Assembly (NCBI RefSeq): GCF_008271365.1 | Contig: NZ_CP043430.1 | Location: 1,240,001 to 1,304,000, forward strand | DNA from: Microbacterium sp. 1S1 | Lineage (GTDB): Bacteria; Actinomycetota; Actinomycetes; Actinomycetales; Microbacteriaceae | Length of the DNA stretch: 64,000 nucleotides | Direction: 5' to 3' | In this document: in pieces, positions 23,552-33,261 of the stretch | Position numbering within the stretch: the stretch's first letter is position 1 | Layout: the number at the start of each line of letters is the position of its first letter | Notes under the pieces: model-generated | The model's input: only the letters and a program-made list of their open reading frames with translations | Databases searched by the model: none | What the model was told of the DNA's origin: nothing | Program-made: the position numbers and the translations under genes

Positions 23552-24829
23552 ATGTCCGAGCAGTCCGCCCCCTCCCTGACCCCCGAGGACGAGGCCCGCG
23601 CCGCCCACGCGAAGAAGCGCGCCGGCCGCAGCGCCGTCATCGGCGCGATCTTCCTCATGGCGACGAGCGCCATCGGTCCCGGCTTCATCACCCAGACCGC
23701 GACGTTCACCGCCCAGATGGGGGCCGCGTTCGCGTTCGCCATCCTCGTGTCGATCCTCGTCGACATCGCGGTGCAGTTGAACATCTGGCGCATGATCACC
23801 TCGTCCGGCAAGCGCGCCGGCGAGCTCGCCAACAGCGCCATCCCGTTCTCCGGCCACGTCATCGCCGTGCTCGTGGTGATCGGCGGTCTCGCGTTCAACA
23901 TCGGCAACATCGCCGGTGGCGGCCTCGGCCTGAACGCCCTCCTCGGTCTCGACCCGAAGCTCGGCGGTGCGCTGACGGCGGCCCTCGCCATCATCATCTT
24001 CCTCGTGAAGAAGGCCGGCAAGGTGATGGACATCGTGCTCATCGTCCTCGGCATCGGGATGATCGTGATGACCCTCGTCGTGGCACTCATCGCCCAGCCG
24101 CCCATCGGCGACGCGCTGCGGCAGACCTTCGTACCCGACCAGCTGAACTTCGCCACCATCACCACGATCGTCGGCGGCACCGTCGGCGGTTACATCACCT
24201 ACTCCGGTGCGCACCGCTACCTCGACTCCGGCCACGTGGGCCCGCAGTACGCGAAGCCCGTCATGCGCGCCGCCGCCAACGGCATCCTCGTCACCGGCAT
24301 CATGCGCTACGTGCTGTTCCTCGCGATCCTCGGCGTCGTCGCCTCCGGCGTGGCGCTCGACCTCTCCTCGCAGGCCGCCAACCCCGCCGGTCAGGCATTC
24401 GGTGCGGTGCTCGGCGACGCCGGTCTGCGGATCTTCGGCGCGATCTTCTGGGCGGCCGCGATCAGTTCGGTCATCGGCGCGGCCTACACCTCGGCCACGT
24501 TCCTCTCGACGTTCACCGCCAAGCTCCGCGGGGGCTGGCCGCTGCAGCTCGCCACCGTCGCGTTCATCGTCGTCTCCCTCGGCGTCTACCTCGCGATCGG
24601 TACGGCTCCCGCGGCGATCCTCGTGTTCGTCGGTGGCTTCAACGGCCTGATCCTTCCCATCGGCCTGACGGTGTTCATGTACATCGGCTGGTTCCGCCGC
24701 GACCTGCTCGGCGACCGGAAGTACCCGCTGTGGCTCCTCATCGCGGGCACGGTGGTGACCGCACTCACCTGGTACATGGGCGCCGTCTCGATCGGCCCCA
24801 TCTTCGCCTTCCTCGGAATCGGAGCGTGA
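23552..24829 (+). CDS. NRAMP-like transporter of the 5-oxoproline operon (YcsG type)
   Basis: A 425-residue integral membrane protein with about 11 helices and NRAMP-family similarity. The metal-binding DPGN of true NRAMP helix 1 is replaced by GPGF ([12 protein letters not shown]), so classical Mn/Fe transport is unlikely. In Bacillus the ycsF-ycsG-ycsI-kipIA cluster has the same set of genes, which suggests uptake of 5-oxoproline or a related organic substrate; that is inference. The hydrophilic N-terminus (residues 1-28) is cytoplasmic. It is the first gene of the operon and is followed four bases later by pxpA. Confidence 0.82.
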   Translation: MSEQSAPSLTPEDEARAAHAKKRAGRSAVIGAIFLMATSAIGPGFITQTATFTAQMGAAFAFAILVSILVDIAVQLNIWRMITSSGKRAGELANSAIPFSGHVIAVLVVIGGLAFNIGNIAGGGLGLNALLGLDPKLGGALTAALAIIIFLVKKAGKVMDIVLIVLGIGMIVMTLVVALIAQPPIGDALRQTFVPDQLNFATITTIVGGTVGGYITYSGAHRYLDSGHVGPQYAKPVMRAAANGILVTGIMRYVLFLAILGVVASGVALDLSSQAANPAGQAFGAVLGDAGLRIFGAIFWAAAISSVIGAAYTSATFLSTFTAKLRGGWPLQLATVAFIVVSLGVYLAIGTAPAAILVFVGGFNGLILPIGLTVFMYIGWFRRDLLGDRKYPLWLLIAGTVVTALTWYMGAVSIGPIFAFLGIGA

Positions 24830-24833
24830 CGAC

Positions 24834-25598
24834 ATGGCGACCATCGACCTGAACTCGGACCTCGGCGAGAACGTCCCCGACCGGATCGTCAGCGACGACG
24901 CGAGCATGCTCGAGATCGTCACGAGTGCGAACGTGTCCTGCGGGTTCCACGCCGGGAGCCCGGAGGGCATCCGCGAGACTCTGGCCGCGGCCGTCGCGGG
25001 CGGCGTCGTGATCGGCGCCCACCCCGGGTACCGCGACTACGAGAACTTCGGGCGCACGAAGGTCGACATCGACTCGGCGACCCTCCAGGCGCACGTGGAG
25101 TACCAGCTCGGCGCCCTCCTCGGGCTCGCCGCGGCGGTCGGTGGACGGGTCTCCTACGTCAAGCCGCACGGGGCGCTCTACAACACCATCGCTCGTGACG
25201 AACGACAGTCGAAGGATGTCGTGGCGGCCATCAGGGCGATCGATCCCTCGCTCGTGCTGCTCGGCCTCGCCGGCGGCGTGGTGCTCGACGTCGCCGAGCG
25301 GGCCGGGCTCGCGGTCGCCGCGGAGGCCTTCGCCGATCGGGCTTACCAGCCGGACGGTCAGCTCGTCTCCCGCACCGAGGACGGGGCCGTGCTGCACGAC
25401 CCCACCGCGGTGGCGGAGCGGATGGTGCGCCTGGCCGCGGACGGCGTGATCCGGGCGATCGACGGCACCGACGTGGCCGTGTCCGCCCAGTCGATCTGCG
25501 TGCACGGGGACAGCCCGGGATCGGTCGCGATGGCCGCGGAGACGAAGCGCCTGCTGCAGGCGGAGGGCATCACCATCGCCCCGTTCGCCGGAGTCTGA
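24834..25598 (+). CDS. pxpA: 5-oxoprolinase subunit A (LamB/YcsF family)
   Basis: A 254-residue subunit of the bacterial ATP-dependent 5-oxoprolinase that opens L-pyroglutamate to glutamate. Family motifs are clear: [19 protein letters not shown] at the N-terminus, [39 protein letters not shown] and [12 protein letters not shown]. It is nearly contiguous with the genes before and after. Confidence 0.94.
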   Translation: MATIDLNSDLGENVPDRIVSDDASMLEIVTSANVSCGFHAGSPEGIRETLAAAVAGGVVIGAHPGYRDYENFGRTKVDIDSATLQAHVEYQLGALLGLAAAVGGRVSYVKPHGALYNTIARDERQSKDVVAAIRAIDPSLVLLGLAGGVVLDVAERAGLAVAAEAFADRAYQPDGQLVSRTEDGAVLHDPTAVAERMVRLAADGVIRAIDGTDVAVSAQSICVHGDSPGSVAMAAETKRLLQAEGITIAPFAGV

Positions 25599-25599
25599 C

Positions 25600-26400
25600 A
25601 TGGCCGTGCTCGCGACCCCCGCCCAGCTCGCCGACGCCCGCGCCGTCCGTGCCGCCCACCGGGCCGGTCACTCCGCGCCCACCAGCGGGGTCGCTCCGGG
25701 TCTGACCCAGGCGAACCTCATCGCCGTGCCCGCGGACTGGGCCTTCGAGACCCTTCTGTACGCGCAGCGCAACCCGAAGCCGTGCCCCGTCCTCGAGGTG
25801 ATCGAGCAGGGGCAGGTGGCGTCGCGGCTCGCGCCCGGCAGCGACATCCGTACCGACATCGGGCGGTATCGCATCTGGCGGGACGGTGAACTCGTCGAGG
25901 AGGTGTCCGACGCGACGGCGGCGTGGGACGAGCATCCCGACCTCGTCGCCTTCCTCATCGGCTGCAGCTTCACGTTCGAGACGGGTCTCGTGGAGGCCGG
26001 GATCCCGATCCGTCATCAGGAGCTCGGACGCAACGTGCCGATGTACCGCACGGCGGTGGCCTGCACACCGGCCGGGCGGCTGCGCGGCGAGATGGTGGTC
26101 TCGATGCGGCCGATCCGCGCGGACCGCGTGGCCGATGCCGTGCAGATCTCCGGTCGTACGCCGGCCGTGCATGGCGCGCCCGTGCACATCGGCGATCCGG
26201 CCTCCCTCGGCATCGCCGACGTGATGGCGCCCGATTTCGGCGACGCCCCCGAGATCCGCCCCGGCGAGATCCCGGTGTTCTGGGCCTGCGGCGTGACCCC
26301 GCAGGCGGCGATCATGGCGTCGAAGCCGCCCTTCGCCGTCACCCACGCCCCTGGCTACATGTTCGTCACCGACGTGCCGGATGCGGAGTACCGGGTCTGA
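25600..26400 (+). CDS. DUF1445 family putative hydro-lyase (YcsI type)
   Basis: A 266-residue protein of the YcsI/DUF1445 family, relatives of which include mammalian D-glutamate cyclase. Family patterns include [53 protein letters not shown] and [13 protein letters not shown] with conserved Cys, then [16 protein letters not shown] [14 protein letters not shown]. In this operon it could interconvert D-glutamate and 5-oxo-D-proline; this is inference from the mammalian relative and the neighbours. The stop overlaps the next ATG. Confidence 0.88.
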   Translation: MAVLATPAQLADARAVRAAHRAGHSAPTSGVAPGLTQANLIAVPADWAFETLLYAQRNPKPCPVLEVIEQGQVASRLAPGSDIRTDIGRYRIWRDGELVEEVSDATAAWDEHPDLVAFLIGCSFTFETGLVEAGIPIRHQELGRNVPMYRTAVACTPAGRLRGEMVVSMRPIRADRVADAVQISGRTPAVHGAPVHIGDPASLGIADVMAPDFGDAPEIRPGEIPVFWACGVTPQAAIMASKPPFAVTHAPGYMFVTDVPDAEYRV

Positions 26401-27953
26401 TGCGCATCCTCACGGCCTCCGACAGTGCGCTGCTCGTCGAGGCGGACGACCTCGAGCAGGCCATGCGTCTCAACCTCGCATGGGACGGCGTCCCGGGCGT
26501 GGTCGAGCGCATCCCCGGTGCCCGCACGGTGCTCGTCCGTTTCGACCCGCACCAGACATCGGCTGCCGCGCTCGCCGAGGTGCTGGCCGCGACGGAGGTC
26601 GATACCGCGGTGCTGCCGGATGCGGGAGAGGTGACCGTCCCCGTGCGGTACGACGGGGAGGATCTGGACGAGACCGCTGCGCTCCTCGGCGTGTCGGCGG
26701 ACGGGCTCGTGGAGCGCCATCTCGCCGCGGACTGGCGCGTCGCGTTCTCGGGCTTCGCCCCCGGCTTCGGCTACGCGGTCAGCGGCGACCCGCTCTTCGA
26801 CGTGCCCCGGCGGTCGTCGCCCCGCACCCGCGTTCCCGCCGGGTCGGTCGCGCTCGCCGGCGCGTTCAGCGGTGTGTATCCGCGGGAGAGCCCGGGCGGC
26901 TGGCAGCTCATCGGCCGGACCGCCCTGGAGATGTGGGACATCCACCGCGATCCGCCGGCTCTGCTCGCGCCGGGGCGCCGGGTGCGCTTCGTGCGCGCGG
27001 AGCGGGAGTCGGTGCCGGCGTCGTCTGCGTCGGTCGCCCGCCCGACGGGCACCACCCGACCGGACACCACTCCGGCAGTGGAGATCGTGCGACCCTCGCT
27101 GCAACTCCTCGTGCAGGACGCGGGACGCCCGGGCTTCGCGGCCCTCGGGGTCTCGGCCTCCGGCATCGCCGACCGCGTCGCCATGCACACGGCGAACCGG
27201 GCGGTCGGCAACACGCCCGTGGCTGCGGTGCTGGAGAGCGTCGGGGGCGCGGTGCTGCGCTTCCACGGCGCCGGTGTCGCCGCGGTCGCCGGGGCCGTGG
27301 GGCCGCTCACCCTCACGGACGCCGACGGCGGAGAGCGGACGCTCCTTCCCGGGGTGCCGTTCGCGACGGTGGACGGCGACGAGCTCACGCTGGGCCACCC
27401 CGAGCGCGGTCTCCGGTTCGTGATCGCCGTCCGCGGCGGCTTCGCCCCGGCTGCGGCACTCGACAGTCGCGCGACCGACACGCTCGCCGGGCTGGGTCCC
27501 GCGCCCCTGACCGCGGGCGACCTCCTTCCGATCGGGGATGCCGCTGTGGCCGCCGTCGAGCCGGACCCGGTGCCACGCCCCCTTCCCGCAGCCGGAGAGC
27601 TGGTCACGTTGGAGATCACGCTCGGGCCGCGCGACGACTGGTTCACCGCCGCGGGGATCGACGCCCTCACCGGACAGGAGTGGACGGTCACACCGCGCTC
27701 CGATCGCGTCGGCATCCGGCTGCAGGGAGACGTCCCCCTGGAACGGGCGGTCGGTGGTGAGTTGCCGAGCGAAGGGGCGGTGACCGGCGCCATCCAGGTG
27801 CCGCCGGACGGTCAGCCCGTGCTCTTCCTTCCGGATCACCCGCTCACCGGCGGCTACCCCATCATCGGCGCCCTCACCGATCGCAGCCTCGACCTCGCCG
27901 CCCAGCTCCCGCCCGGCGTGCGGGTGCGCTTCACCGTCAAGGAGACCCCATGA
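26400..27953 (+). CDS. Fused 5-oxoprolinase subunits B and C (KipI-KipA fusion)
   Basis: A 517-residue single chain joining PxpB (about residues 1-200) and PxpC (about 225-517). The PxpB half has [35 protein letters not shown] and [20 protein letters not shown] Ser/Thr/Pro linker (about 205-225) joins the PxpC half, which starts [28 protein letters not shown] and ends [13 protein letters not shown]. In many bacteria these are two genes. Overlaps on both sides (ATGA) show operon transcription with pxpA and the biotin carboxylase. Confidence 0.92.
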   Translation: MRILTASDSALLVEADDLEQAMRLNLAWDGVPGVVERIPGARTVLVRFDPHQTSAAALAEVLAATEVDTAVLPDAGEVTVPVRYDGEDLDETAALLGVSADGLVERHLAADWRVAFSGFAPGFGYAVSGDPLFDVPRRSSPRTRVPAGSVALAGAFSGVYPRESPGGWQLIGRTALEMWDIHRDPPALLAPGRRVRFVRAERESVPASSASVARPTGTTRPDTTPAVEIVRPSLQLLVQDAGRPGFAALGVSASGIADRVAMHTANRAVGNTPVAAVLESVGGAVLRFHGAGVAAVAGAVGPLTLTDADGGERTLLPGVPFATVDGDELTLGHPERGLRFVIAVRGGFAPAAALDSRATDTLAGLGPAPLTAGDLLPIGDAAVAAVEPDPVPRPLPAAGELVTLEITLGPRDDWFTAAGIDALTGQEWTVTPRSDRVGIRLQGDVPLERAVGGELPSEGAVTGAIQVPPDGQPVLFLPDHPLTGGYPIIGALTDRSLDLAAQLPPGVRVRFTVKETP

Positions 27954-29665
27954 CCACTGTGCTCATCGCCAACCGCGGCGAGATCGCGGTCCGCGTGATC
28001 CGCGCGTGCGCGGAGGCCGGCTACACGTCGGTCGCCGTCTACGCCGACCAGGATGCCGATGCCCTGCACGTACGGCTCGCGGACCAGGCGGTGGGCCTCG
28101 GCGGCGACACCGCGGCGACGACGTACCTGTCGATCGAGGCACTCATCGACGCGGCACGCCGGAGCGGTGCCGACGCCGTGCACCCCGGCTACGGCTTCCT
28201 GTCCGAGAGCGCCGCCTTCGCGCGCGCGGTCGAGGACGCGGGCTTCGTCTGGATCGGCCCCTCGCCGGAGAGCATCGACGCCCTGGGCGACAAGATGACC
28301 GCGCGCCGAATCGCGCAGCGCGTCGGGGCGCCGCTCGCCGCGGGCACGGATCAGCCGCTGTCGGGCCCGCAGGAGGCGGTGGCGTTCGCCGAGGAGCACG
28401 GCCTGCCGATCGCGATCAAGGCGGCGTTCGGGGGCGGCGGTCGTGGCCTGAAGGTCGTCCGCGAGCTCGCGGAGGTCGCCGACGCCTTCGAGGCGGCCAC
28501 CCGTGAGGCGACCGCCGCGTTCGGCCGCGGGGAGTGCTTCGTGGAGCGCTTCCTGGAGAGCCCGCGGCACATCGAGGTGCAGGTGCTCGGCGACGGGCGC
28601 GGTGGCGTGGTCGTCGTCGGCGATCGCGACTGCTCGATGCAGCGCCGCAACCAGAAGCTCATCGAGGAGGCGCCTGCGCCCGGTCTCACCGACGCGCAGC
28701 GGACCGCGATCCACGATGCGGCCCGGGAGATCTGCGGCGACGTGCAGTACCGCGGTGCCGGCACCGTCGAGTTCCTCCTCGCCGCGGACGGCACGATCTC
28801 CTTCCTCGAGGTGAACACCCGGCTCCAGGTCGAGCATCCGGTGACGGAGGAGGTCACCGGAACCGACCTGGTCCGCGAGCAGTTCCGCATCGCGTTCGGG
28901 GAAGGCCCGTCCTTCACGGAGACCCCGGCACCGGCCGGGCACGCGTTCGAGTTCCGCATCAACGCCGAAGACCCCGGGCGCGGATTCCTGCCCAGCCCCG
29001 GACGGGTCGACGCACTGCGCATCCCGGGCGGCCCCGGCGTGCGGTGGGACAGCGGCATCGAGGCCGGTGACACCGTGCAGCCGGCGTTCGACTCGATGAT
29101 CGCGAAGCTCATCGTGCACGCGGACACCCGGGACGCGGCTCTCGTGCGGGCGCGTCGCGCGCTGCGAGAGCTCGCCGTGGAGGGTCCGGCGACCGTGGTC
29201 CCGTTCGACCTCCGAGCCATCGACGACCCTGCGTTCGCGACCGAGACCTTCGCCGTGCACACCCAGTGGATCGAGACCGTGCTGCTCCCGGCGCTGGAGG
29301 CGCAGCCCCGCCCCGCGGTCGCCCCGGTCTCGGGGCTGCGGCGGTTCGCGGTGGAGGTCGACGGCCGTCGCGTGATGCTCGGTCTCCCCGCGGAACTGCT
29401 CGCCGGGATCGGCCGTTCGGTGGCGGTCGACGGGGAGCCGGTGTCCACGGACGACCCTGCCGAGCTTCGGGTCCCCGCGCCGGGAACCCTTGTCCGGTGG
29501 CTCGTCGACGACGGGGCCGAGGTGAACGCGGGAGACCCGGTGGCCGTGCTCGACGCCATGAAGATGGAGACGACGGTCGCCGCCCACCGTGCGGGTACCT
29601 TGACTCGGCGCGCGGACGCCGCCGCGACCCTCTCCGCCGACGCCCTTCTCGCCACGATCGCCTGA
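27950..29665 (+). CDS. Biotin carboxylase with C-terminal biotin carrier domain
   Basis: A 571-residue ATP-dependent biotin carboxylase. It shows the N-terminal [19 protein letters not shown], the ATP-grasp loop [35 protein letters not shown], the [14 protein letters not shown] active site, and a C-terminal BCCP domain with the biotin-accepting Lys538 in DAMKMET. It lies in the 5-oxoprolinase operon, overlapping the PxpBC stop; carboxylase genes are a known companion of pxp clusters. No carboxyltransferase gene is adjacent, so it may serve the oxoprolinase complex or a transferase encoded elsewhere. Its last 557 bases are overlapped on the opposite strand by the permease reading frame as sequenced. 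Confidence 0.9.
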   Translation: MTTVLIANRGEIAVRVIRACAEAGYTSVAVYADQDADALHVRLADQAVGLGGDTAATTYLSIEALIDAARRSGADAVHPGYGFLSESAAFARAVEDAGFVWIGPSPESIDALGDKMTARRIAQRVGAPLAAGTDQPLSGPQEAVAFAEEHGLPIAIKAAFGGGGRGLKVVRELAEVADAFEAATREATAAFGRGECFVERFLESPRHIEVQVLGDGRGGVVVVGDRDCSMQRRNQKLIEEAPAPGLTDAQRTAIHDAAREICGDVQYRGAGTVEFLLAADGTISFLEVNTRLQVEHPVTEEVTGTDLVREQFRIAFGEGPSFTETPAPAGHAFEFRINAEDPGRGFLPSPGRVDALRIPGGPGVRWDSGIEAGDTVQPAFDSMIAKLIVHADTRDAALVRARRALRELAVEGPATVVPFDLRAIDDPAFATETFAVHTQWIETVLLPALEAQPRPAVAPVSGLRRFAVEVDGRRVMLGLPAELLAGIGRSVAVDGEPVSTDDPAELRVPAPGTLVRWLVDDGAEVNAGDPVAVLDAMKMETTVAAHRAGTLTRRADAAATLSADALLATIA

Positions 29666-31487
29666 GCCCGCGCCGGCCCCCATCCCGGCCCCGTCCCGCT
29701 CCGCCCCGGTCCCGTCCCCGGTCCCGTCCCCGTCCCGTCCCGTCCCGGTCCCGTCCCCGGGTGCGGGGTGCGAAAACGCTCCCCCGCCCGCCCGTAAGCC
29801 CCGTTTCCGATCCGGCACTCCCTATCCCGAAAAGGCCCTCCCCGCGTGCGAGGGCGAAAACGCCCCTCCTGGACCTCGCGGGCGTCCCGTTTTCGATCCC
29901 GTACGCCCCGATCGCGCAGCACACCTCGGAGAGTGCGAAAACGCCCCCTCCTCGTGAGAGGAAGGGGCGTTCTTCATCCCGGCCGCGAAGCTCCGGGCTC
30001 CTACGCCCCTGCGGAGAGGCGGTCCGAGTGCGAAAACGGGCGTCCGCGGGGTCCAGGAGGGACGAAAGCCGTCCCGCACGCATCGCGAGGGGGAGAGGGA
30101 CGAGGGACGAGGGGACGGGGGAGGGGAGGGGGCTAGGCGGGGTCGCCGCCGAGGGGCCGACGGGCTCGAGGGGCTTCGGGTCGTCGGCGCCGGTCTTGCG
30201 CGCCCGGGCGATGAGGTTGCCGAGGTGGTAGATCAGCAATGCCGCGACCGTCCCGAGCACGATGCCGCCGAAGGCGAAGTCGCCGAGCTGCATCGTGAAC
30301 CCGGCGATGCCGATCACGAGCGACACCGCGGCGGTGTACTGGTTGACCGGGCGGGAGAAGTCGACGCGGCTGTCGACCCAGATCTTGATGCCGATGATGC
30401 CGATGAGACCGTAGAGCGCCGTCGTCGCGCCGCCGAGCACGCCCGCGGGGATCGAGTTGAACACCTCGCCCACCTTCGGCGAGAACGCGAGGAGGATCGC
30501 GAACAGACCCGCCACCCAGTACACGGCCGTCGAGTACACGCGGGTCGCGGCCATGACGCCGATGTTCTCGCCGTAGGTCGTGGTGCCCGATCCGCCGAAG
30601 CCGCCCGCGATGGTCGTCGCCACGCCGTCCGCGATGAGCGCGCGGCCGGTGTGACGGTTGATCGCCGGGTCCTCGGTCATGGTCGCGACGCCGCGCACGT
30701 GGCCGACGTTCTCCGCGATGAGGACGAGCACGACGGGCAAGAACATCGCGATCGTCGACCAGGTGCCCGGCTCGACGAAGTCCGGGAACTGGAAGTGCGG
30801 GAGGCCGACCCAGGGCGCGTCCGCGATGAGCTCCGCCGGGGTCTTGTCGCCGCGCAGCGGGTTGGGAACCGCGAAGGATCCGTTGAACGCGGCCCAGACG
30901 AAGCCGACGGCGACGCCGAGGAAGATCGAGATGCGGCCGAGGAAGCCCCGGAAGAGCACCGCGAAGAGGATGATCGCGACGAGGGTGATCGTGGCGGTCA
31001 CGGGATCGAGCGCGAAGTTGCTCCAGGCCGTCGGGGCGAGATTGAAGCCGATGAGGGCGACGATGGCGCCGGCGACGACCGGGGGCATCAGCGCGTCGAC
31101 CCAGCGGAGCCCGACGAACTGCACGACGAGCCCGACGACGGCGAGGAGCACGCCCACCGCGACCACGCCGGCAAGGGCGGAACCGGTCCCGCCCGCGGCG
31201 ACCGCCGCGGTGATGGGGGCGATGAACGCGAACGACGAACCGAGGTAGCTCGGCAGCTGGTTCTTCGTGATGAGGAGGAAGAGCAGGGTGCCGATGCCGC
31301 TGAAGAGCAGGGTCGTCGAGACCGGGAAGCCCGTGAGCGTCGGCACGAGGAAGGTGGCGCCGAACATCGCGACGACATGCTGCGCGCCGATCGCGATGGT
31401 CGCGGGCCAGGACAGGCGTTCCTCGGGGGTGACGACGGTGCCGGGCTCGACGGTGCGGCCGTCTCCGTGCAGCTTCCACAAAGCCAT
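29109..31487 (-). CDS. Uracil/xanthine permease (NCS2 family) with abnormal C-terminal run-on
   Basis: Inner-membrane nucleobase importer of the UraA/NCS2 family. Residues 1 to about 436 (30180-31487) are a normal permease: [13 protein letters not shown] start, about 14 membrane spans, [24 protein letters not shown] and the [20 protein letters not shown] motif. The frame then misses a TAG at 30133-30135 that is one base out of phase and stays open to 29109, overlapping the biotin carboxylase gene. The extra about 340 residues are Arg/Gly/Pro-rich and look like antisense translation. One additional base in the GGGG run at 30139-30142 would end the protein at 30133 with about 449 residues, the usual length. 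So the family part is sure; the literal C-terminus is doubtful. Confidence 0.72.
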   Translation of the reverse strand: MALWKLHGDGRTVEPGTVVTPEERLSWPATIAIGAQHVVAMFGATFLVPTLTGFPVSTTLLFSGIGTLLFLLITKNQLPSYLGSSFAFIAPITAAVAAGGTGSALAGVVAVGVLLAVVGLVVQFVGLRWVDALMPPVVAGAIVALIGFNLAPTAWSNFALDPVTATITLVAIILFAVLFRGFLGRISIFLGVAVGFVWAAFNGSFAVPNPLRGDKTPAELIADAPWVGLPHFQFPDFVEPGTWSTIAMFLPVVLVLIAENVGHVRGVATMTEDPAINRHTGRALIADGVATTIAGGFGGSGTTTYGENIGVMAATRVYSTAVYWVAGLFAILLAFSPKVGEVFNSIPAGVLGGATTALYGLIGIIGIKIWVDSRVDFSRPVNQYTAAVSLVIGIAGFTMQLGDFAFGGIVLGTVAALLIYHLGNLIARARKTGADDPKPLEPVGPSAATPPSPLPSPVPSSLVPLPLAMRAGRLSSLLDPADARFRTRTASPQGRRSPELRGRDEERPFLSRGGGVFALSEVCCAIGAYGIENGTPARSRRGVFALARGEGLFGIGSAGSETGLTGGRGSVFAPRTRGRDRDGTGRGRDRGRDRGGAGRGRDGGRRGLRRSWREGRRRRGSRRRPRAESRYPHGGRRPSSPSSWRRARPPGLPRSPRPRRRRATGQGFPARGPEARQGRPWTPAPRRPPPNGRSRRAVPRGDRASRDGRRPPPRTAAAPRPGRPRGGAAPPAPGAARSRSTGCARRRSRSRTQGRRWLGGRTGPRSPDPPRRALAARDAPAREPRPGCPRAR
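29770..30095. repeat. Degenerate tandem repeat, four units of about 81-95 bp
   Basis: Units start at 29770, 29854, 29935 and 30030, each with GCGAAAACG followed by C-rich or G-rich sequence. In the first three units a second shared word (GTTTCCGATCC, GTTTTCGATCCC, GTTCTTCATCCC) lies at the same offset of 33-34 bases. The fourth unit is shortest and least alike. Confidence 0.68.
29940..29971. terminator. Bidirectional terminator hairpin
   Basis: AACGCCCCCTCCTC pairs with GAGGAAGGGGCGTT (13 of 14) around a GTGA loop, and is followed by CTTCAT. It lies between the convergent biotin carboxylase and permease genes, inside tandem unit 3. Confidence 0.72.
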
Positions 31488-31584
31488 GCGGGCTCCTCAG
31501 GGTTCGGGATCGGGGGCGGAGTGCTGGAGCAACACTACCGATTCCTGAGTTTTCCCTGGGCGTCGAGCGGTCGCGGCGAACGTG

Positions 31585-32460
31585 TCAGGCGCCGAGGCGG
31601 TCGATGAGCTCCCGGTACCGCGCGGTCGTGCGGGCGACCACGTCCTCCGGCAGCGCGGGGGGCTCGTCCTGCTTGTCCCAGTTCGCGGCGAGCCAGTCGC
31701 GCACGATCTGCTTGTCGAAGCTCGCCATCCGCTCGGTCGGGGTCGTCCCCGTGCGCCAGGCCTCGGCGTCCCAGTAGCGGGAGGAGTCGCTCGTGAGGAC
31801 CTCGTCGGCGAGGCGGAGCGTGCCGTCGGCGTCGGTCCCGAACTCGAACTTCGTGTCCGCGAGGATGAGGCCCTTCTCCTCGGCGATGGCCGCGGCCCGG
31901 CGGTAGATCGCCAGGGACGTGTCGCGGAGCTCGGCCGCCCGCTCCGCGCCGACGAGCTCGACGACGCGGTCGAACGTGATGTTCTCGTCGTGCTCGCCCA
32001 TCGGCGCCTTGTAAGCGGGGGTGAACAGCGGCTCGGGCAGCCGATCGCCGTTCTGCAGCCCCGCCGGCAGAGCGATGCCGCACACGGTGCCGTGCTCCTG
32101 ATATTCAGCCCAGCCGGACCCGGTGATGTACCCGCGCACCACGCACTCGATCGGCAGCATCTCGAGCGACTGGGCGAGCATGGCGCGATCGGCCACTTCT
32201 TCCGGGAGGTCGCCGTCCGCGAGATGGTTCGGCACGTCGAGCTGAGCGAACCACCAGCGGCTGAGGCGGGTGAGCAGGGCGCCCTTGTCGGTGATACCGG
32301 GGGAGAGCACGACGTCGAAGGCGCTCACCCGGTCGGACGCGACCACGAGGATGCGGGTGTCGTCCGGATCCTCCGACGCGTAGAGGTCGCGGACCTTTCC
32401 GGAGTAGAGGTGTCGCCACCCGGGGATGACCTGCGCGTTGCCTGCGGACGGTGTGCTCAC
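31585..32460 (-). CDS. purC: SAICAR synthetase
   Basis: A 291-residue enzyme that joins CAIR and aspartate in purine synthesis. It has HLYSGKVRDLYASEDPD, ILVVASDRVSAFDVVL, the IECVVRGYITGSGWAEYQ motif, and LILADTKFEFG ... LADEVLTSDSSRYW. GTG 32460 is the chosen start because the open frame upstream has no conservation and includes the Family B repeat. It is a single-gene unit between the permease and the padR repeat region. Confidence 0.95.
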   Translation of the reverse strand: MSTPSAGNAQVIPGWRHLYSGKVRDLYASEDPDDTRILVVASDRVSAFDVVLSPGITDKGALLTRLSRWWFAQLDVPNHLADGDLPEEVADRAMLAQSLEMLPIECVVRGYITGSGWAEYQEHGTVCGIALPAGLQNGDRLPEPLFTPAYKAPMGEHDENITFDRVVELVGAERAAELRDTSLAIYRRAAAIAEEKGLILADTKFEFGTDADGTLRLADEVLTSDSSRYWDAEAWRTGTTPTERMASFDKQIVRDWLAANWDKQDEPPALPEDVVARTTARYRELIDRLGA

Positions 32461-32494
32461 TCGCCCATTATCCCGGTGATGCGTCTTCTTCCGT

Positions 32495-32575
32495 GCCGAG
32501 ACCCCGCGGTGGCGTCGAGACCCCTGGCTGTGGCGTCGCGACGCCGGGGTCTCGCCGGAAACCCGGGGTCTCGGC
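32495..32575. repeat. Family B inverted repeat, copy 3
   Basis: GCCGAGACCCCG (32495-32506) and CGGGGTCTCGGC (32564-32575) bracket further direct and inverted GAGACCCC/GGGGTCTC words. It lies between the divergent purC and padR genes. Confidence 0.7.
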
Positions 32576-32592
32576 TGAGGCGGCGCGGGTGT

Positions 32593-32610
32593 ATAGTCCA
32601 TGTGGACTAT
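32593..32610. promoter_or_regulatory. PadR-type operator
   Basis: ATAGTCCA-TG-TGGACTAT is a perfect 8-bp-arm palindrome, 25 bases before the PadR start. It probably overlaps the promoter and mediates autoregulation of the padR-exporter operon. Confidence 0.72.
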
Positions 32611-32634
32611 TTGGAGATACGGCAGGGGAGGCGC

Positions 32635-33261
32635 ATGGGCAAGGATCCGGTGGCGGCGCTCACGCCGCTCGGCGTCATGGTGCTCGCCCTCCTCCGCGAG
32701 AGCGACATGCATCCGTACGAGATGGTGCGCCTGCTCCGTGTGCGCCACGACGACCGGCTCATCACCGTCACCAACGGCACGCTGTACCACACGGTCGCCC
32801 GGCTCCAGCGGGCCGGACTGCTCGACGAGGTCGGCACGGACCGCGAGGGCAACCGCCCAGAGCGCACGACCTATACGCTCACCGACGCCGGACGGGAGGC
32901 CGTGGTCCTATGGGTCCGCCGCGCGCTCCCACGCATCGACCGTGAGGCCGACGCCCGCGTCGCCCTCGCCGAGGCGCACAACCTCGAGCGCGACGACGCC
33001 GTCGCTCTGCTGCAGGAACGCCGGGAGGCCCTCGTCGCCTCGCACACGCTCCACCACGACGGACTCGCCGCCGCCCGCGCCAAGGGTGTCCCGCCGCAGG
33101 TCCTCGTCGAGATCGAACGGCAGGAGGCGCTGCTCGACGCGGAGCTCCGCTGGCTCGACTCGCTCCTCACCCGCCTCGCCGGCGACGAGCTCCGCTGGGG
33201 CCCGGACGCCTTCGACGACACCGACCGCTACCGCGCTCAGCGAAAGGCTGCACAGCAATGA
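32635..33261 (+). CDS. PadR-family transcriptional regulator
   Basis: A 208-residue regulator with the PadR winged helix (LTPLGVMVLALLRESDMHPYEMVRLLRVRHDDRLITVTNGTLYHTVARLQRAGLLDEV) and the C-terminal helical dimer domain (about residues 90-190). GGGGAGG precedes the ATG. Its stop overlaps the ATG of an MFS exporter gene, the usual arrangement for a drug-responsive repressor and its pump. Confidence 0.9.
   Translation: MGKDPVAALTPLGVMVLALLRESDMHPYEMVRLLRVRHDDRLITVTNGTLYHTVARLQRAGLLDEVGTDREGNRPERTTYTLTDAGREAVVLWVRRALPRIDREADARVALAEAHNLERDDAVALLQERREALVASHTLHHDGLAAARAKGVPPQVLVEIERQEALLDAELRWLDSLLTRLAGDELRWGPDAFDDTDRYRAQRKAAQQ

Larger units (their letters stand above)
29666..30132. other. 467-base repeat-rich spacer
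   Basis: No independent gene is seen. It contains a pyrimidine-rich CCCGTCCC/CCCGGTCCC low-complexity run (29683-29760), four degenerate tandem units starting GCGAAAACG, and a strong hairpin. The permease frame on the minus strand happens to stay open through it. Confidence 0.7.

Noticed and set aside
29770..30095. CRISPR-like array
   Set aside because: The units are degenerate, of unequal length (81-95 bp), lack a conserved repeat of 24-40 bp and have no cas genes nearby.
31550..31565. Another Family A arm (TTCCTGAGTTTT) upstream of the permease gene
   Set aside because: Only the short CCTGAGTT word matches and there is no inverted partner.
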